A DNA stretch of 64,000 bases from Maratus speciosus (GCA_963932465.1 OZ010792.1:279479836-279543835); one strand, 5' to 3'; counted from the first letter of the stretch, positions 12,674-24,485 are shown. Numbers and translations: made by a program. The notes: a model not told the origin generated them from the letters alone.

Positions 12674-13239
12674 CACCATTGTGTAAGTAAGTAAGTAAAA
12701 TTCTACTTAAACCACTTTAAATGATTTTTTTAAGGTAGTAAAGTATATAAAGTATATATAAGTAACGTAAATTAGGAGTAGCAAAGTTTTGACCAAATTT
12801 AAACGAGCAGCATTAAGTGTGATGTAAACCATATAAATGTATGTACTGACATTAAATTAATACATATTTACTTTATATTAGCATTTGTATTTATTTTAGT
12901 TTATGTTATTCTATTAATGATTTTATCATGCTGTTAATTAAATATACCGTAGATGGTTATTTTGCCCTTTTATTATGCATTAAATATTACAGTTATGATT
13001 CCCCGTTTAATCAAAACCACCACTTAATCGAATATTATTTCTGGAACCATCAATATTCATTTAAAAGGGGATGACTGTACAAGCTATCACTGCTAACAGG
13101 TACTGTGAGAGGTGTTACAAAAGCTAGATCAATATATGCTGAGTGACCTAAAATTAAATCTGCATAAAATTAAAAAACAGCTGAATTTTTCACAAAAAGA
13201 TTACACCATATAAAGATAAAATGGTAATTTAATACTATA

Positions 13240-13350
13240 TTACAAAAGCATACCATCATCACAATTTAGATAACCATGTCTCACTAAGAAGTCTAAACCA
13301 ACAAGAGAACTAGTAATCTTGAAGTCATCAGTCAAAAGCAAGCTTTTAAA
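13240..13350 (-). CDS. Nudix hydrolase (DUF4743/YJR142W-like), C-terminal exon
   Basis: An exon on the minus strand reading FKSLLLTDDFKITSS, then LDFLVRHGYLN, CDDGMLL and a TAA stop at 13240-13242. It continues in phase 0 from the VEE end of exon 29570-29702. The family's C-terminus has the same order: (V/L)FxxDFKxTSxPVxLDFLIRHG. The acceptor is a good one: a pyrimidine-rich stretch ending cttctttag. The family usually has about 20 more residues after RHG. A possible donor GTATGC follows CDDG at 13248-13253, so the true C-terminus may lie on another exon downstream, not found. An ATTAAA lies just past the stop at about 13228-13233. Confidence 0.85.
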   Translation of the reverse strand, partial: FKSLLLTDDFKITSSLVGLDFLVRHGYLNCDDGMLL

Positions 13351-13841
13351 CTAAAGAAGAAAAATATTTTACAAGTTTTATAAATGTTTATCTTTATTAA
13401 TATGTTCATAAATAAGAAACACAATTAAAAATATTTAACTCTATTTTAAAGTAAAATATTAGAAAATATTTCTGAGAAAAAATATATGTGAATGTATTTT
13501 TAACCATCTGGAAAAATGGTTATTGTTCTCGTCAGGATGGGAAATCAAAAGCATATCTGAAGGTTTTAATTGGTTTAATCTGCATTTTATTCGTTTTCTG
13601 ATTGGTCTATACAGTTATCTGTATTTCCCTTTACTTTCAACAAAGATGGATACCTTCTGTTGTCACTATGACAAAAAAGTAATAAAAACTACAAAAAAAA
13701 TTAATAACTCAGAAACAAATTCAGATACAGCTTTCAAACAAATTGCATTTAAAAGTAAATTTTTTTGTCTATCCTACGGTGTAAAAAGTAATATTGTCAG
13801 ATGTTTAGAAGTTTAAGAATGAAATTTCATTTAAAATTGGC

Positions 13842-13866
13842 CGTCAGATTTCTTGGAAATCTGACG
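13842..13866. repeat. Short perfect hairpin
   Basis: 11-bp stem CGTCAGATTTC with a 3-nt loop TTG and its exact complement GAAATCTGACG. It lies in the last Nudix intron. Could be a MITE relic; no function inferred. Confidence 0.5.
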
Positions 13867-14129
13867 ATGGAAAAGCCTTTTCCCGAACAGCCAATGAAAT
13901 GCTTGGATAATACATAAGCTTCAGGTGGGTAATACGTAGGAGTCACAGGCGATTTTTGTCACTTGGAATTTTTATGTGTAATAACACTATTAATGTTTAA
14001 TTCATGGCGTACGTAATGTATGATCAACTCTGTGTGATTTTTTGTGTCTTAAATTTTAGTCTTCGAAAAAATCATTTTCCAAATGGTCGTTGTAATTTGA
14101 TAAATTGCTTTTTTTTTTTTTTTTTTTAA

Positions 14130-14260
14130 AGCTAATAATGTACACAGAAAAAAAAAAAGTAAATACCCCTTACTAACTGTGAAACAAATTATTGTAGAAG
14201 AAAGTTACTGGTACCAAATAATTGAAAATAAAGAATACTTTTAAAGGATGTATACAAAAC
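14130..14260 (+). repeat. Dispersed repeat, copy 1
   Basis: Contains AGAAGAAAGTTACTGGTACC. A reverse-complement copy with similar flanks lies at 18535-18640. The two may be inverted ends of one old element spanning 14.1-18.6 kb or independent copies. Confidence 0.45.
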
Positions 14261-16569
14261 TTGCTTATAGGGCCATCTACATATCAAAATGTGATGGGAA
14301 CATCAACACTGTTCTCATTGCCTCTTACCTATGTTTCATGCAGTTTACCAGTCCTTTGTTTACTTTAATCATATATTTATTACAATAGCATTAATAGTTT
14401 ACATTTATTTGCAGTTATTTATTTAAATATAATAGTTAGTTACCAATTGTAGACTAAATTCAGCTTAACTATCTTTTACATAACTTATGTACCGTCTGTT
14501 TACTTGTTAAGCCTCACCGTTTACCACATATAAAACTGTCCATGTATACTAAAAGAAGCTAATGATCTATTCCACACTAGATGGCGACACAGGAATTGTT
14601 CAATCGAATTGAATCGATTTCATCAATTCCATATTTGCATATTTAAAACAATGTCGGCAGTTCATTGGATCTCATTATGAGAAATTAGCATGTGTCGATC
14701 AAACTGCTGTAGAAGTACTTCGTCGTCAGTTGGATACTTCACTTCATTTTTACTTCTCCTTCATGGGGAAGATGTGAAGTGAACTTGAGCGTCCAAAAGC
14801 CATTGGTGTTCATGGGGAGTTTTAGTTATGAATGTTTTTATGAGTTCGTTTAATCTGTGATATTTACTCAAGTTATTGTGTTTCAACTTATGTTTCTGCA
14901 CTTGCTACTATGACGATCATTTATATTGTAAGTCACCTTTAAATAAGTTATCCTGAAATCCAGTTGCCATGTTATGTGTTAATAAACCAAAAATCTTAGA
15001 ATACAGTAATTTAAGAGATAAAAATCATTCATCCTTAATTAGCTGATTTATTACAAACACCGGGTGCTCAATAAATTATATCAAGGCCTCTTCACATCTG
15101 TTATGTGCAATAATTCTTTTCTTTTGTTTATTATGTTTTTTCTAACGCATCACTCTTCATATTTCTGTCAGTAAAATGTAATATTCCTTCACAATGCTTT
15201 CGGTAATGCCAGCTTCTTTGGAATAATGATAATTTTTGTTGATACATAACTTTAATTGCTAGATAATCTAATAAGTTTGGATATAACAATGTGTTTGATA
15301 TAATTATGTTGGAAGACGTGATTTTTTACTTTTTTTTTTTTTTTGAACTGCTAATCTTTATGAAAAGTTCAGTGAGATTGTAGTTCTGCTCTGTTGCTCT
15401 GTCTGTAGAAAGGACAGCATGTCTCTTACAGGAAAAGATATTTTTGGACAATTACATGCTGTTTTCCTTAAACTCTTCTTTTAATGGATCATGAAGATGA
15501 AAAGAGATTATTTAGTAAGTAGCAAAGAATAACTACCCAGGTAAGAGGTTTTCACTCTGTAAAATGCAAATTATTAAAGCATTATATGTGGCATACTCTT
15601 CTCTGGATGAGAGAACAGGGGTATTTTATTAATGTTGGCAAAACATCAAAGTCGGGTAGATTTTGATTGTTAGATTTGTTACTTTTAGCAGTAGTATGTA
15701 ACATTACGAGAATAAACGTCAGTTTAAAGTTCAAATCAAGGATTTTGTTTATTCTTCATTTTTCTCAAGTATATTTACATGCTTTTTGCCTCTACTTTTA
15801 TTCAGTTAACACTTCAACCAGCAAATACCTTCACTGTGATAATCTGCTCCTTATAAGTACTACCCTTTGATAGCATACATACATAATAGTTGTATGCTTT
15901 ACTTAAAAAAATGAACAAACACTTTTTTTTTTTTCAATAGCAATATCCAAGTTTGACACCATAAATAAAATCCATACCCTTCAATTAACCTAAATACAAA
16001 TGTTCACAAAATTCATGCGATTAGTTTAGGAGAAAATAATTATTTTTAAATTATCATATTTTAGGGGATGTATCCAAATTCAAATTCAGTACTCGATTGT
16101 TGAAATGCTATAGAATAATTTTGTCACTTCTATTAATGTATTATTTCTTGACAATATCGCCATTTCACTCGCTTAATATGTTTTGACTATTGCCAGCCCA
16201 AATGTTTCAATAAAATGAGTATATATATATATTATTTGGCACTTTTTTTATACTTACAGCTTTAATTCATAATATTACGGTTTTTGATGGTGGTAGGTTA
16301 TGTTTAATTAATGGTTATATATTTCAAATTATGCTAAAACCCATGTCTCTTAAACCATCATTTTGACTTTTTTTAATCATAATTCGAAAACTACTTGGAA
16401 GAAAAATTTGAAATTAAGAATTCACATGAAGCAAGACATAATAAATATAAATCTATCAAAAAAATTGCGTGTTGCAATTCATATTTTTTTCGAATATTAA
16501 TTTCATAATTAATATTATAAAAATTTTTAAATTACAAATTTAATGCATTTCTTTTTGGGTTTTTACTAA

Positions 16570-17470
16570 TATAACCACACAGGGATGCCGCGGACGCGCT
16601 ATAGCGCGTAAATTACGCGAAAAATCGGATACGGGACGCAAAAAAATGGCTCTTACCGTCCCGTGGGACGCGTAATTTCGTGAAAAAATCGCGGAAAACA
16701 GACGATTTTCGTCAAAGAATTGCGAAAAAAGCGTAAATCTCATCAAAATATCGCGCAAAAGCAGCGATTTTCGTAAAAGGGCCGCGAAAAAATAGCGTAT
16801 TTCGTCAAAGCATCGCGAAATAAAAAGCGAATTTCGTCAAAAAATCGCGGAAATAAGCGCAAATTTCATGAAAATATCGCTGAAATAAGCGCAAATTTCA
16901 TCAAAATATTGCGAAAAATGCGATTTTCGTAAAAGGGCCGCGACAAATTAGCGTATTTCGTTAAAAGATCGCGAAAAAATAGCGAATTTCGTCAAAAAAT
17001 CGCGGAAAAAGCCGAATTTTGTCAAAGGACCGCGAAAAAAGCGCAAATTTCATCAAAAAATCGCGGAAAAAAGCCGATTTTCGTCAAAGGATCGCGAAAA
17101 AATAGTTGTTTTTCATCAAAGGATCCCCTAAAAATAGCAAATGTCGTCAAAAAATAACGTAAAAAAGCCGATTTTCGTCAAAGGATCGCGAAAAAAGCAC
17201 AAATTTCGTGAAAATATAGCGGAAAAAACGCCATTTTCGTAAAAGGGCTGAGACAAAATAGTGTATTTCGACAAAAGATTGCGAAAAAATAGCAAATTTC
17301 GTCAAAAAATCGCGGAATAAAGCCGAATTTTGTCAAAGTATCGCGGAAAAAAACACGATTTTCGTGACAGACTCGCGAAAAAATAGCGAATTTCAACAAA
17401 AGGATCGCGGAAAAACGCGAATTTCGTAAAAGTAACGCGGAAAAAACGTGAATTTAGTCAAAGCACCAAA
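16570..17470 (+). repeat. 31-bp GC-punctuated minisatellite array, locus 1
   Basis: About 28 units of roughly 31 bp with a core TTTCGTCAAAAGATCGCG followed by A-rich GAAAAAATAGCGAA. CG dinucleotides recur at fixed phase (TCGTC, ATCGCG, AGCGAA), unlike the surrounding AT-rich DNA. It opens with a 14-bp palindrome CGCGCTATAGCGCG at 16595-16608, preceded by CACAGGGATGCCGCGG, which may be the end of a carrier TE. Minus-strand ORFs through it merely translate the repeat. Confidence 0.85.
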
Positions 17471-17611
17471 AAAGATGTGCAAACTAAACTTATAGGTAGA
17501 AAATTCATAAAATGGGATTTAATTTCTTTTTTATGAGATTCTTAAAAATACAGCATGATTTCAGTGTACTTTGATAATATTTATATTCATTAGGTTGACC
17601 AGTAAAAATCA

Positions 17612-17636
17612 CCCCTCCTCCCCCCCCCCCCCCCTC
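17612..17636. repeat. C-rich tract
   Basis: CCCCTCCTCC followed by a run of about 15 C. A low-complexity run, possibly the ragged end of an old element. Confidence 0.8.
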
Positions 17637-18174
17637 ATTCTTACTGCATTGAAATGTCTCCCGCCTTCAGAACATTTAAGATTTGATGCTTATTAGTGAT
17701 TTAGATATAAATTTCCCTTCCAAGGAAAATGTCTGATTCCAACACAGATCTATGCTGACAAATAATTCAATGGGAAGTATAATAATGAAAGCACCCATTC
17801 ATTCAACGAAAAGTACACCTTTACTTAACATAAGTGTTCTTTTTTTCAGCAAAAATATCTTTTTCAATAAACCCGCCTTGCCTCTTTTTAAAAGAATGCG
17901 AACATTAGTGATACTTGTTAGTGGAACTTGGTATCTTCTACTCTCACATAAACAGTATTTTACAATTAAAATTGTATCTTGCATTTTTACTTTTAAAAAA
18001 GTAAAGAAAATTTCTCTTAATATTTTTTAAAAATATCTTATTTGAGTGCAAATAATGCTGGTTTTAATTCATTATTTAATTATTGTTAAAACAATAATTA
18101 ATGCATTTCATTTATCTTAATAAACAACTTTCATTTATTCCTTTAAAATATAAATTATTATTGATGGGGACCCG

Positions 18175-18230
18175 CTTTTGTAAAAAAAGGACCCAGATTT
18201 TTGGAAATCCTGGGTCCCGGGGACCCAGGT
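18175..18230. repeat. Hairpin built from GGGACCCAG copies
   Basis: CCTGGGTCCC (18209-18218), one G, then the exact complement GGGACCCAGG (18220-18229). An upstream AGGACCCAGATTT can pair alternatively with AAATCCTGGGTCC. Probably the centre of a small palindromic repeat. Confidence 0.6.
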
Positions 18231-18534
18231 TTTTTCAAGTACAGTGGCATCACTGCCACATAAAAAATTATTACATTAGGAATATAATTTCAGAAGACAT
18301 TAATACAAATATGAAAATGCAATTTAACATTAGAAGCTCTAAATTTTGAATGTTTATAATTTAAAAACTTATCTAAATGACTTGAAATTTCGTTTCTAGG
18401 CATAATTTGAACCTAAGATTTAGAATACATTGTCAAAATTGGGTGTTGCTATTGAAAAAAAACAAAGTTTGGCCTGGTTTTGATTCGTAAATGGCCCCTA
18501 AGCAAATTTTATATACATCATTTAAAAGTAGACA

Positions 18535-18640
18535 TTTTCAATCATTTGGTACCAGTAACTTTCTTCTATTATAATTAGTTGCAGAGGTAGTAGGGAGTGC
18601 TTCTTTTTTTCCATGACTGTACCTAATTTAAAAACATTAT
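18535..18640 (-). repeat. Dispersed repeat, copy 2 (inverted)
   Basis: Reverse complement of the 14130-14260 repeat: GGTACCAGTAACTTTCTTCT, followed by a matching A/T-rich flank and GTAC. Similarity extends for about 100 bp with substitutions. Confidence 0.45.
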
Positions 18641-18979
18641 TAAAAAATACATTGACTGGCATTTATAATTAATATTGTAATAATTTATACAAGATTAGAC
18701 TGCAGGTTATACATCTACCACCTGTAAAGTATTACTTTTATTTCAGATACAAGGGGGGACCCAAAAATAAGCGGAATGCCAGTGCTGTGGGCAGGGCTTG
18801 CATAGCACGCATTGATCCCACAAGGAATGCATCACGCAACTCGTTTTGAGTTCAGAGCCCTCGGTGCTATCGCCAGGAAAGGTTGTGTCTGGTCAGAGTG
18901 TTTTTTCTTTTTTTTCTTTTTTTTAAACATTTTCCCTCACTGCTCATTTTCTGTAATGTCGGACTTATGTTAACAGCGT

Positions 18980-19535
18980 GTGGCTGTGAAATTTTGCTTC
19001 CTTCGTGAGAAAAATACTGCAGAAACAATTTTGTTGTTTTATGAGATGACACTATAGGAAAAACTCAAGTGTACAAGTGGTTTTCTCCTTTCAGAAAGGG
19101 TGAAATGGCGGTCAGTGACAGTTCTGGATATCTTTAAACTTCAAGAGTGGACAAGAATGTCAAGAAAGTTTGTGCAATTGTGCTTAAAGTCCGATGATGG
19201 ACCACTGACGAAGACTGCATAACGGTGTGTGACAAAAGAGGCATGATTTGTGGCAGAAAGAGGACTGGTTTTTCATTCAGAACAATGCAGCTTCTCATAC
19301 AGCCTTATCAGTATGCCAGTTCTTGGCTAAAAACAGCATGACTCCTTTGTCCCATGCCCCCTACTCACCTGATCTTGCTCCATCTGACTTTTTGTTGTTT
19401 CCATGAATGAAAAGAGGCATGAAAGGGAAATTTTTAACTTTGTGAAGAAGGTGAAGAGAAAAACGAGGCAGGAACTTGCAGCCATATAGAAAGACAAGTT
19501 TGGACAATGCTTCTAAGAATGGAATCATCCATTAG
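18980..19535 (+). pseudogene. mariner transposase remnant
   Basis: N-terminal helix-turn-helix text AVKFCFLREKNTAETI precedes VYKW-like and KGEMAVSDSSG segments. After a large deletion the C-terminal half reads TALSVCQFLAKN, MTPLSHAPYSPDLAPSDF, then MKRGMKGKF, with the mariner HAPYSPDLAPSDFFLFP signature. It is interrupted by stops, several frame changes and, at 19537, by the hAT insertion. The coding tail resumes at 20157. Inactive. Confidence 0.85.
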
Positions 19536-19537
19536 AC

Positions 19538-20148
19538 CAAGGCTGTCCAATGTGGACGCCATGCTGCTTTTTGGAGGTTTTCATGGCACTCTCTCATATG
19601 TTAGTGAGTTTTTGTAAGGATAAAAATCCATTTTAAAAAAATGTTTTTTTTAAATAAATAATATCTGCATTAATTTTTTATTAAAACAATTAAGGTATTT
19701 GGCTCCTTTCCCTACTAAAACCTTTTATGTAACACACATCCTCCCCCTCCTTCATTCTGAAAAAATATGTGAGTCTAAATTTATTACAATTTATATTATC
19801 TCTTCTAATTATTTTCATACAGAACTTCTGAATTGTACCACTATGATATGTATGTGCATCGTACAAGACTATCGCTATTCATGGCTTGATTACTACAAAG
19901 GCAAATGTCTGCTGGTATTTCCGAATAGTAAACTCTCATCCTACTTATGACAAAAATTCTGCATTTAAATAAGGCAACAATTACTGCACAAAAATACTGG
20001 TGGAAGTTAGCCCCTGCAGTAATCAACCTCTGCCACTACAGTGAGATAATGCAGTTGCATGATGTAAGTCATGGGGAATAATGGCGTCGTTCATTGTTTG
20101 TACCCAGGTGAGGTGCGCCCTTGTTTACGGAAAGGTTGGACAGGCCTG
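19538..20148. mobile_element. Non-autonomous hAT element with perfect 8-bp target duplication
   Basis: 611 bp. Left end CAAGGCTGTCCAA, right end reverse complement CAGGCCTGTCCAA, flanked by exact CATTAGAC (19530-19537 and 20149-20156). The 8-bp duplication and the CAGG-CTGTCCAA tip are typical of hAT elements. No transposase inside. It splits the mariner coding tail, so it is younger than the mariner. Confidence 0.92.
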
Positions 20149-20449
20149 CATTAGACAAGTGCATAAAGTTAAACGGAGAGTATATTGAAGATATTAAGGT
20201 TGTTTTGTAAAATTAAATTAAATACAGGCTTTTATAAAGAATGGTTATTTTGGGGTACCCCCTCGTATATTAGTTACAATCCCTTGCATCAGTTTAATTA
20301 CACTGAAACATTACTCAAATAATTACTCATAAACAATCAGTATTTAGGATGTTTGATATCCCTGTGCATGTGCAGTCCTTTATTTTACATCCCCTCTGCA
20401 TTCAGCTAAACTTCAGTATTACTATTTATTTACATACTACCAATTCACT

Positions 20450-20925
20450 GGTCAACAAATTTGAACTTTTGCTCTGTCCTAAAACAGAAATTAGTTGTTT
20501 TTATGCGGTTTTTTGTGCTGATTCCGAATCTAGTTTTAGATTTACTCCAGCACGTCAAGTTTGAGAGATATTTGCATATTTCAATTTTTGCAAATTTAGT
20601 CAATTATTTGCAAATTTAAGGTATAAAGCAATATCAGACAGGTTTTTTTGTTTTATGTTATGATTACTACCTAATTTACTTCACAAAAACGTTGTTTCTG
20701 AGATTATACTGACATGTGACTGTGAAATATTGTACCTAATTTGCATATTTTTCATGTTTTTCTAATAATGTTTCTTGACGTTGAAATATTTCTGCCGCAC
20801 GAGTACGCTAATATGTTTCTAAACCAGTTTTTTGAGCTGATTTCAAATCTTGTATCTGTTTTCTTCTATCACGTCTAGTTTTGAAAACAGTGAAATTTTA
20901 GTTTTTGGTCAAAAAAGCCAGAAAT
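20450..20925 (+). repeat. Left arm of a fold-back repeat
   Basis: Contains GTGCTGATTCCGAAT, the phrase AGATTT...CACGTCAAGTTTGAGA and several TTTGCATATTT blocks. The reverse complement of the whole segment is found at about 27740-28190, on the other side of the 21127-27724 element. The arms therefore belonged to one palindromic element later split by that insertion. Confidence 0.75.
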
Positions 20926-21764
20926 AGCTTTTTATGATACTTTGTATGAAAAACTCCAACTAGTTAGGATAGATACTACTACTTATTTTTTTTTTTTTTT
21001 TTCGATTATGTAAATTTTTGTTTATGTCTCTGATATGAATCTGACCCTGTTCACCTTCTTGTCAATGAATTACACACCCCTAAAAAGCATTTTATATCAA
21101 ACCTGTGTTAATGCCGTGCAAAAGTACATAGGCGTAACCAGCCTTTTGAACTGGGAGGTGCCCAGACTGCTTAACCTGAACATGTTGGATACAAACAATA
21201 TCTTATATGGTAAAACCTGCTAAAACGGAACCTCATAAAACCTGTCGAATTTCCGTTTTAGACAGGTTTTCATCTTAGAAGGTATAGTTGTGTGGTATTT
21301 CTTTTGAAAAAGGCTCAAACGCGATTTTTGTTTTCATGAGGAGGGATGAGAAGGGGTTCAAAACATCAAATGGTTAAAAGATATGTAAATCTTCTTGCAG
21401 CAGTGACATAAGACAGTGACTAAGAGTGGTCACAAGTGTAAAATCTTTTGGCACCCTAACTTATTATAAAGATTAAAAAAGGCCTTTAATCATGCTGGAA
21501 ATCCTGCTCCCTCTATAGGCACAGGGGAACACTGCATGAGATTTAAAATTATCTCAGACAAAGTCTTGTAGATGAAGTTTTGCGGGATGATAAATCTCAG
21601 ATAATACATGTGGTACACCAATACATAGGCACAAAAGTTTTCAGAATGTGACTCCATTGCGTCTTAGGGATCACTGGAGGGACCCAAGAAATTTTGGAGA
21701 TAAGTCTATATAAATAATTATTTTATTATTATAAATTAATTATGATATTCATTAATACCGTAAT

Positions 21765-21945
21765 TCCCTGCCTATAACCCACAGATCAAACAATCATGCT
21801 TCGATCCAGAAATTTTATTTCATTATTGAAGTTAAATATTTATTGCGGTGTAACAAGTTACGTTTTATGAAACAAGATTTTTGAGTCCGAACATAATTGT
21901 TTGATCCCCGGATTATAAGTCGGGAACTTTCGTAATTCATGTTTT
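21765..21945. repeat. Palindromic MITE-like segment, also in copy 2
   Basis: TACCGTAATTCCCTGCCTAT...CAGATCAAACAATCATG pairs with CCCCGGATTATAAGTCGGGAAC preceded by AATTGTTTGATC. The same structure is at about 43530-43710 in the second copy, so it was present in their common ancestor. Confidence 0.6.
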
Positions 21946-22635
21946 TACCTCAGAATGTGTCAAATATATTAAGTAAAGCAGGTCATGATAACATACCTAA
22001 AATTTATCAAGATGGTAAAAATTATACTATCATGATGCGACTGTAATAATAAAGATAGGTGCTTGTCTGTCTCTCTGTGTGTGTACGCGCACACGCTGAA
22101 CTCTGAAAAAACAATGCAGCCTGCACTAGGGTGTCCCAAAAAAATATATTTTTAAAAATTTGGACTCTCACCCCCTAAAAAGTTTCCTTTGGGATACTTA
22201 AGACCTCTAGTAAAATTTCAGCTGAAAAAAAAAAAAAAATATTTAGAGGTCCTTCATGGTCGCCAAAAAGCCTAAAAAATAGTTTTAATTCCATAATATT
22301 TTACAGTTACTTACAAAATTACTATTTTTAAAATATCTATATATATTTTTTACGTTACATGTATTTAATATGCTGTTTCTAAAAAATGAACTCTCTTGGT
22401 AATATTTAGTTAAGTACATGTAAGAAAAATTACTAAGAAAGTGACTAAAAACGAACTTTATCCAAAATATCAGAATGCAATGTAAAGAGAATGTTATATA
22501 GAAAAATACACCTGTAAAATTTAAGAAAACAATAAAGAGGAAAATGTTGCATAATATTCTATAAATAACATAACTAATTATTTTTACATATTTGAAGATC
22601 TTTACGATTGCACTTCTCGAAATTTTTTCTATACA

Positions 22636-22757
22636 TTTCAACTACTTGCAGTAAATACTGTTTTTGATCTTCATCTTTTGTTGCATCATTAAAAATTTCA
22701 ACTACTTGCAATAAATACTGTTTTTGATCTTCATCTTTTGTTGCATCATTAAAAATT
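22636..22757. repeat. 60-bp in-frame tandem duplication
   Basis: Two nearly identical 60-bp units (22636-22695, 22696-22755; one difference, cag versus caa) within the C-terminal coding region of the minus-strand transposon protein. They duplicate 20 residues around ATKDEDQKQYLLQVVE without breaking the frame. Confidence 0.9.
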
Positions 22758-24480
22758 TCAATTAATGCTATGCTTCACTCAGCATAGTCATTAACGCATG
22801 GAAAATTTTTAACAATTTCTTCAGCACCTTTAAAAGGGATGTGCTTCTGGTAATTTCTTAACCAAAACACTTAGGAAGCTGTTATCTATTTATGCGGTGT
22901 GAAAGAAGCTGCAAGAGATATTTAAGTTGAAAAATTTTAAATGAAGTTTCTATAATAAGTACAAATTCTTTTTTCATCAGCTTTAGTATTATATATTTCT
23001 CCTTGGCATTAAGAAGTTTTGAAAATGAACAAAGAGTGGCAAGTTCTTCACTTAAATATCAGGAGTGATGTAGAATCTTCTTTAATCCTGTTTTGTGTAG
23101 TTGTACATTAATTATATTCATGCAATCTTTGTATCACTAAAATACCATTCACAGGTGCAACTACAATAGACTGACATTGTACCATGATTGAATGTATAAA
23201 CACAGAACAAATGATTGAATCTTTGAAGGCTTTGAAATTTTTGAGGTGTCAATTATTCATTTCCATCAACATTAGTTCATTTTTTAATGAATAACTTTTG
23301 CCATCCATCGAGTTCTGTAGAGAGCACCTGTTTTCCAAATAATATTGTTCACATCTATTACAATCATAAAAGCAGAAAGGTTTACAGGTCCATGTAATCA
23401 TCTGTAGGAAGTGTTTAGCAACTGTCTGAAGATGATTCGTAATAAAAAATTTCAAAGCATCGGGTGCTGCTATCAATGAATTTTTTAATATTGTGAGTTG
23501 AGTGGTTAACTTTAATCCATTTTTTTTTCGAAATCTTTTAAACATAATAATTTCAGGCCCACTTGACAGTCCAAGACATACTTTAAATATATCTGAAAGT
23601 AACACTTCAAACATGCGTCTACAGGCTAACCACAGAAGGATTCTTCCATTTTTATATTCAAGAACACATGTTCCTTTGACTTTTCTTGTATTTGAGAAAG
23701 TTGTGTCAAAGCACATACCAATAACCTGATTCCATGATTGTAAAAATTAAAAAAAAAAAAAAACATTAGATGCTGCTTCCCCTGTACCAGATAACAGCTT
23801 CAGAATTCCAAGAAGTTTTATATTATTATCTTTTAGAGAGGAAACTAACACTGGTAAACAGTCAATTTTTCTTGTTTCATTTAAGGATAAATCTTCTTGA
23901 TGATAACACCTGAAATCCCGATTTTAGCGATTGACTCGTAGGTTTATCATTGTGTTTTTGTGCAGCCAAAGGTATGAAAACATGGAGGACTGGGAGCAGG
24001 AAAATACAATATTAAAACTGTGAGTCAACCAGTAAAATTGGGTTTTCAGGTGTTTTCCACCAAGATAGGACTTGACAGACCAATTGCATTTTAATAGGTG
24101 GATTGAGTTTTAACTAATTCTGGAATTTCAGCCGTGAACTCGATGAGGTGATTGTCTGTGCTGCCCAGTCTATTATATTCTCTTTGTAACTTGAGAAACT
24201 GAGAATCCTCTTCATTTTTAATAAGCTGTTCTGAATTATCATCACTTATGTCAAATAACATAACCAAATTTTCACTATACTTTTTTGATTCTCTTGATCT
24301 TTTGCATTATTCCTTTTTCTATTTCTCATGAAACGCACTTGTTTGCCATATAAATCTTTAATATTTTTTAAGATATGCTGTTTATGTCTCAATAACAAAC
24401 TTGATTTTTCCCAAAATGGTGCAGTGTTATTGTATACAAGAACAGAACTATCAATGATTGAAAGCTTCTGAGTATAGTGA
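22640..24480 (-). pseudogene. Transposon-encoded protein of an uncharacterised family (FDTT-SNT type)
   Basis: Read on the minus strand. N-terminal part (24480-24246): APFWEKSSLLLRHKQHILKN, DLYGK and a basic NRKRN segment. A frameshifted LVMLFDISDDNSEQLIKNEED follows. Middle part after a nested MITE: LPVLVSSLKDNNIKLLGILK and LSGTGEAA. Then 23716-23249: MCFDTTFSNTRKVKGTCVLE, LLWLACRRMFEVLL, LGLSSGPEIIMFKRFRKKNG. C-terminal part near 22830-22640: NDYAE, SIALIEIFNDATKDEDQKQYLLQVVE. I recognise this set of blocks from TE-derived proteins of arthropods and cnidarians but cannot name the superfamily. Stops and insertions disable it. The role as transposase is inferred from its place inside the TIRs. 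Confidence 0.75.
23907..24052. mobile_element. Small fold-back MITE
   Basis: 146 bp with about 35-bp inverted ends: CACCTGAAATCCCGATTTTA...TTGACTC and the reverse complement of GAGTCAACCAGTAAAATTGG...TTCAGGTG. It interrupts the transposon protein between its N-terminal and central blocks. Confidence 0.75.
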
Positions 24481-24485
24481 AAGTA

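Larger units (their letters stand above)
9588..12696 (+). mobile_element. RTE-like non-LTR retrotransposon with perfect target-site duplication
   Basis: 3109 bp bounded by an exact 14-bp direct repeat AAAATTCTACTTAA (9574-9587 and 12697-12710). It starts TGCCGTGTGGTGACCGG with the typical CTGTCGTAAGAGGC leader, encodes endonuclease then reverse transcriptase, and ends in short tandem GTAA units rather than poly(A), as RTE-clade elements often do. Apparently near full length at the 5' end, unusual for a LINE. The ORF has two in-frame TGA codons and at least two frameshifts. Confidence 0.9.
9135..13077. mobile_element. Tigger-type non-autonomous element split by a LINE
   Basis: Left end CAGTCCTCCCCCACTTAATC, right end (reverse complement) CAGTCATCCCCTTTTAAATG. 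The right end is followed by TA; the left TA is mutated to TG. Subterminal CACTTAATCGAATA motifs are shared between ends. Without the nested LINE (9588-12696) and its duplicated target it is about 820 bp, so it lacks a transposase. Its right end lies only about 160 bp past the Nudix stop codon. Confidence 0.75.
18750..20265. mobile_element. mariner element, decayed, carrying a nested hAT
   Basis: Ends CAAGGGGGGACCCAAAAATA and, reverse-complemented, CGAGGGGGTACCCCAAAATA, each beside a TA (18748-18749, 20266-20267). Without the nested hAT and its extra target copy it is about 900 bp, shorter than a full mariner (about 1.3 kb), so it carries internal deletions. Transposase text is recognisable on the plus strand. 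Confidence 0.85.

Noticed and set aside
13523..13816. 97-codon plus-strand ORF near the last Nudix exon
   Set aside because: Antisense to the intron, composition typical of AT-rich noncoding DNA, no splice context or recognisable domain.
16570..17470. CRISPR-like regularity of the 31-bp array
   Set aside because: Units are contiguous and diverged with no unique spacers, and the sequence is eukaryotic; an ordinary minisatellite.
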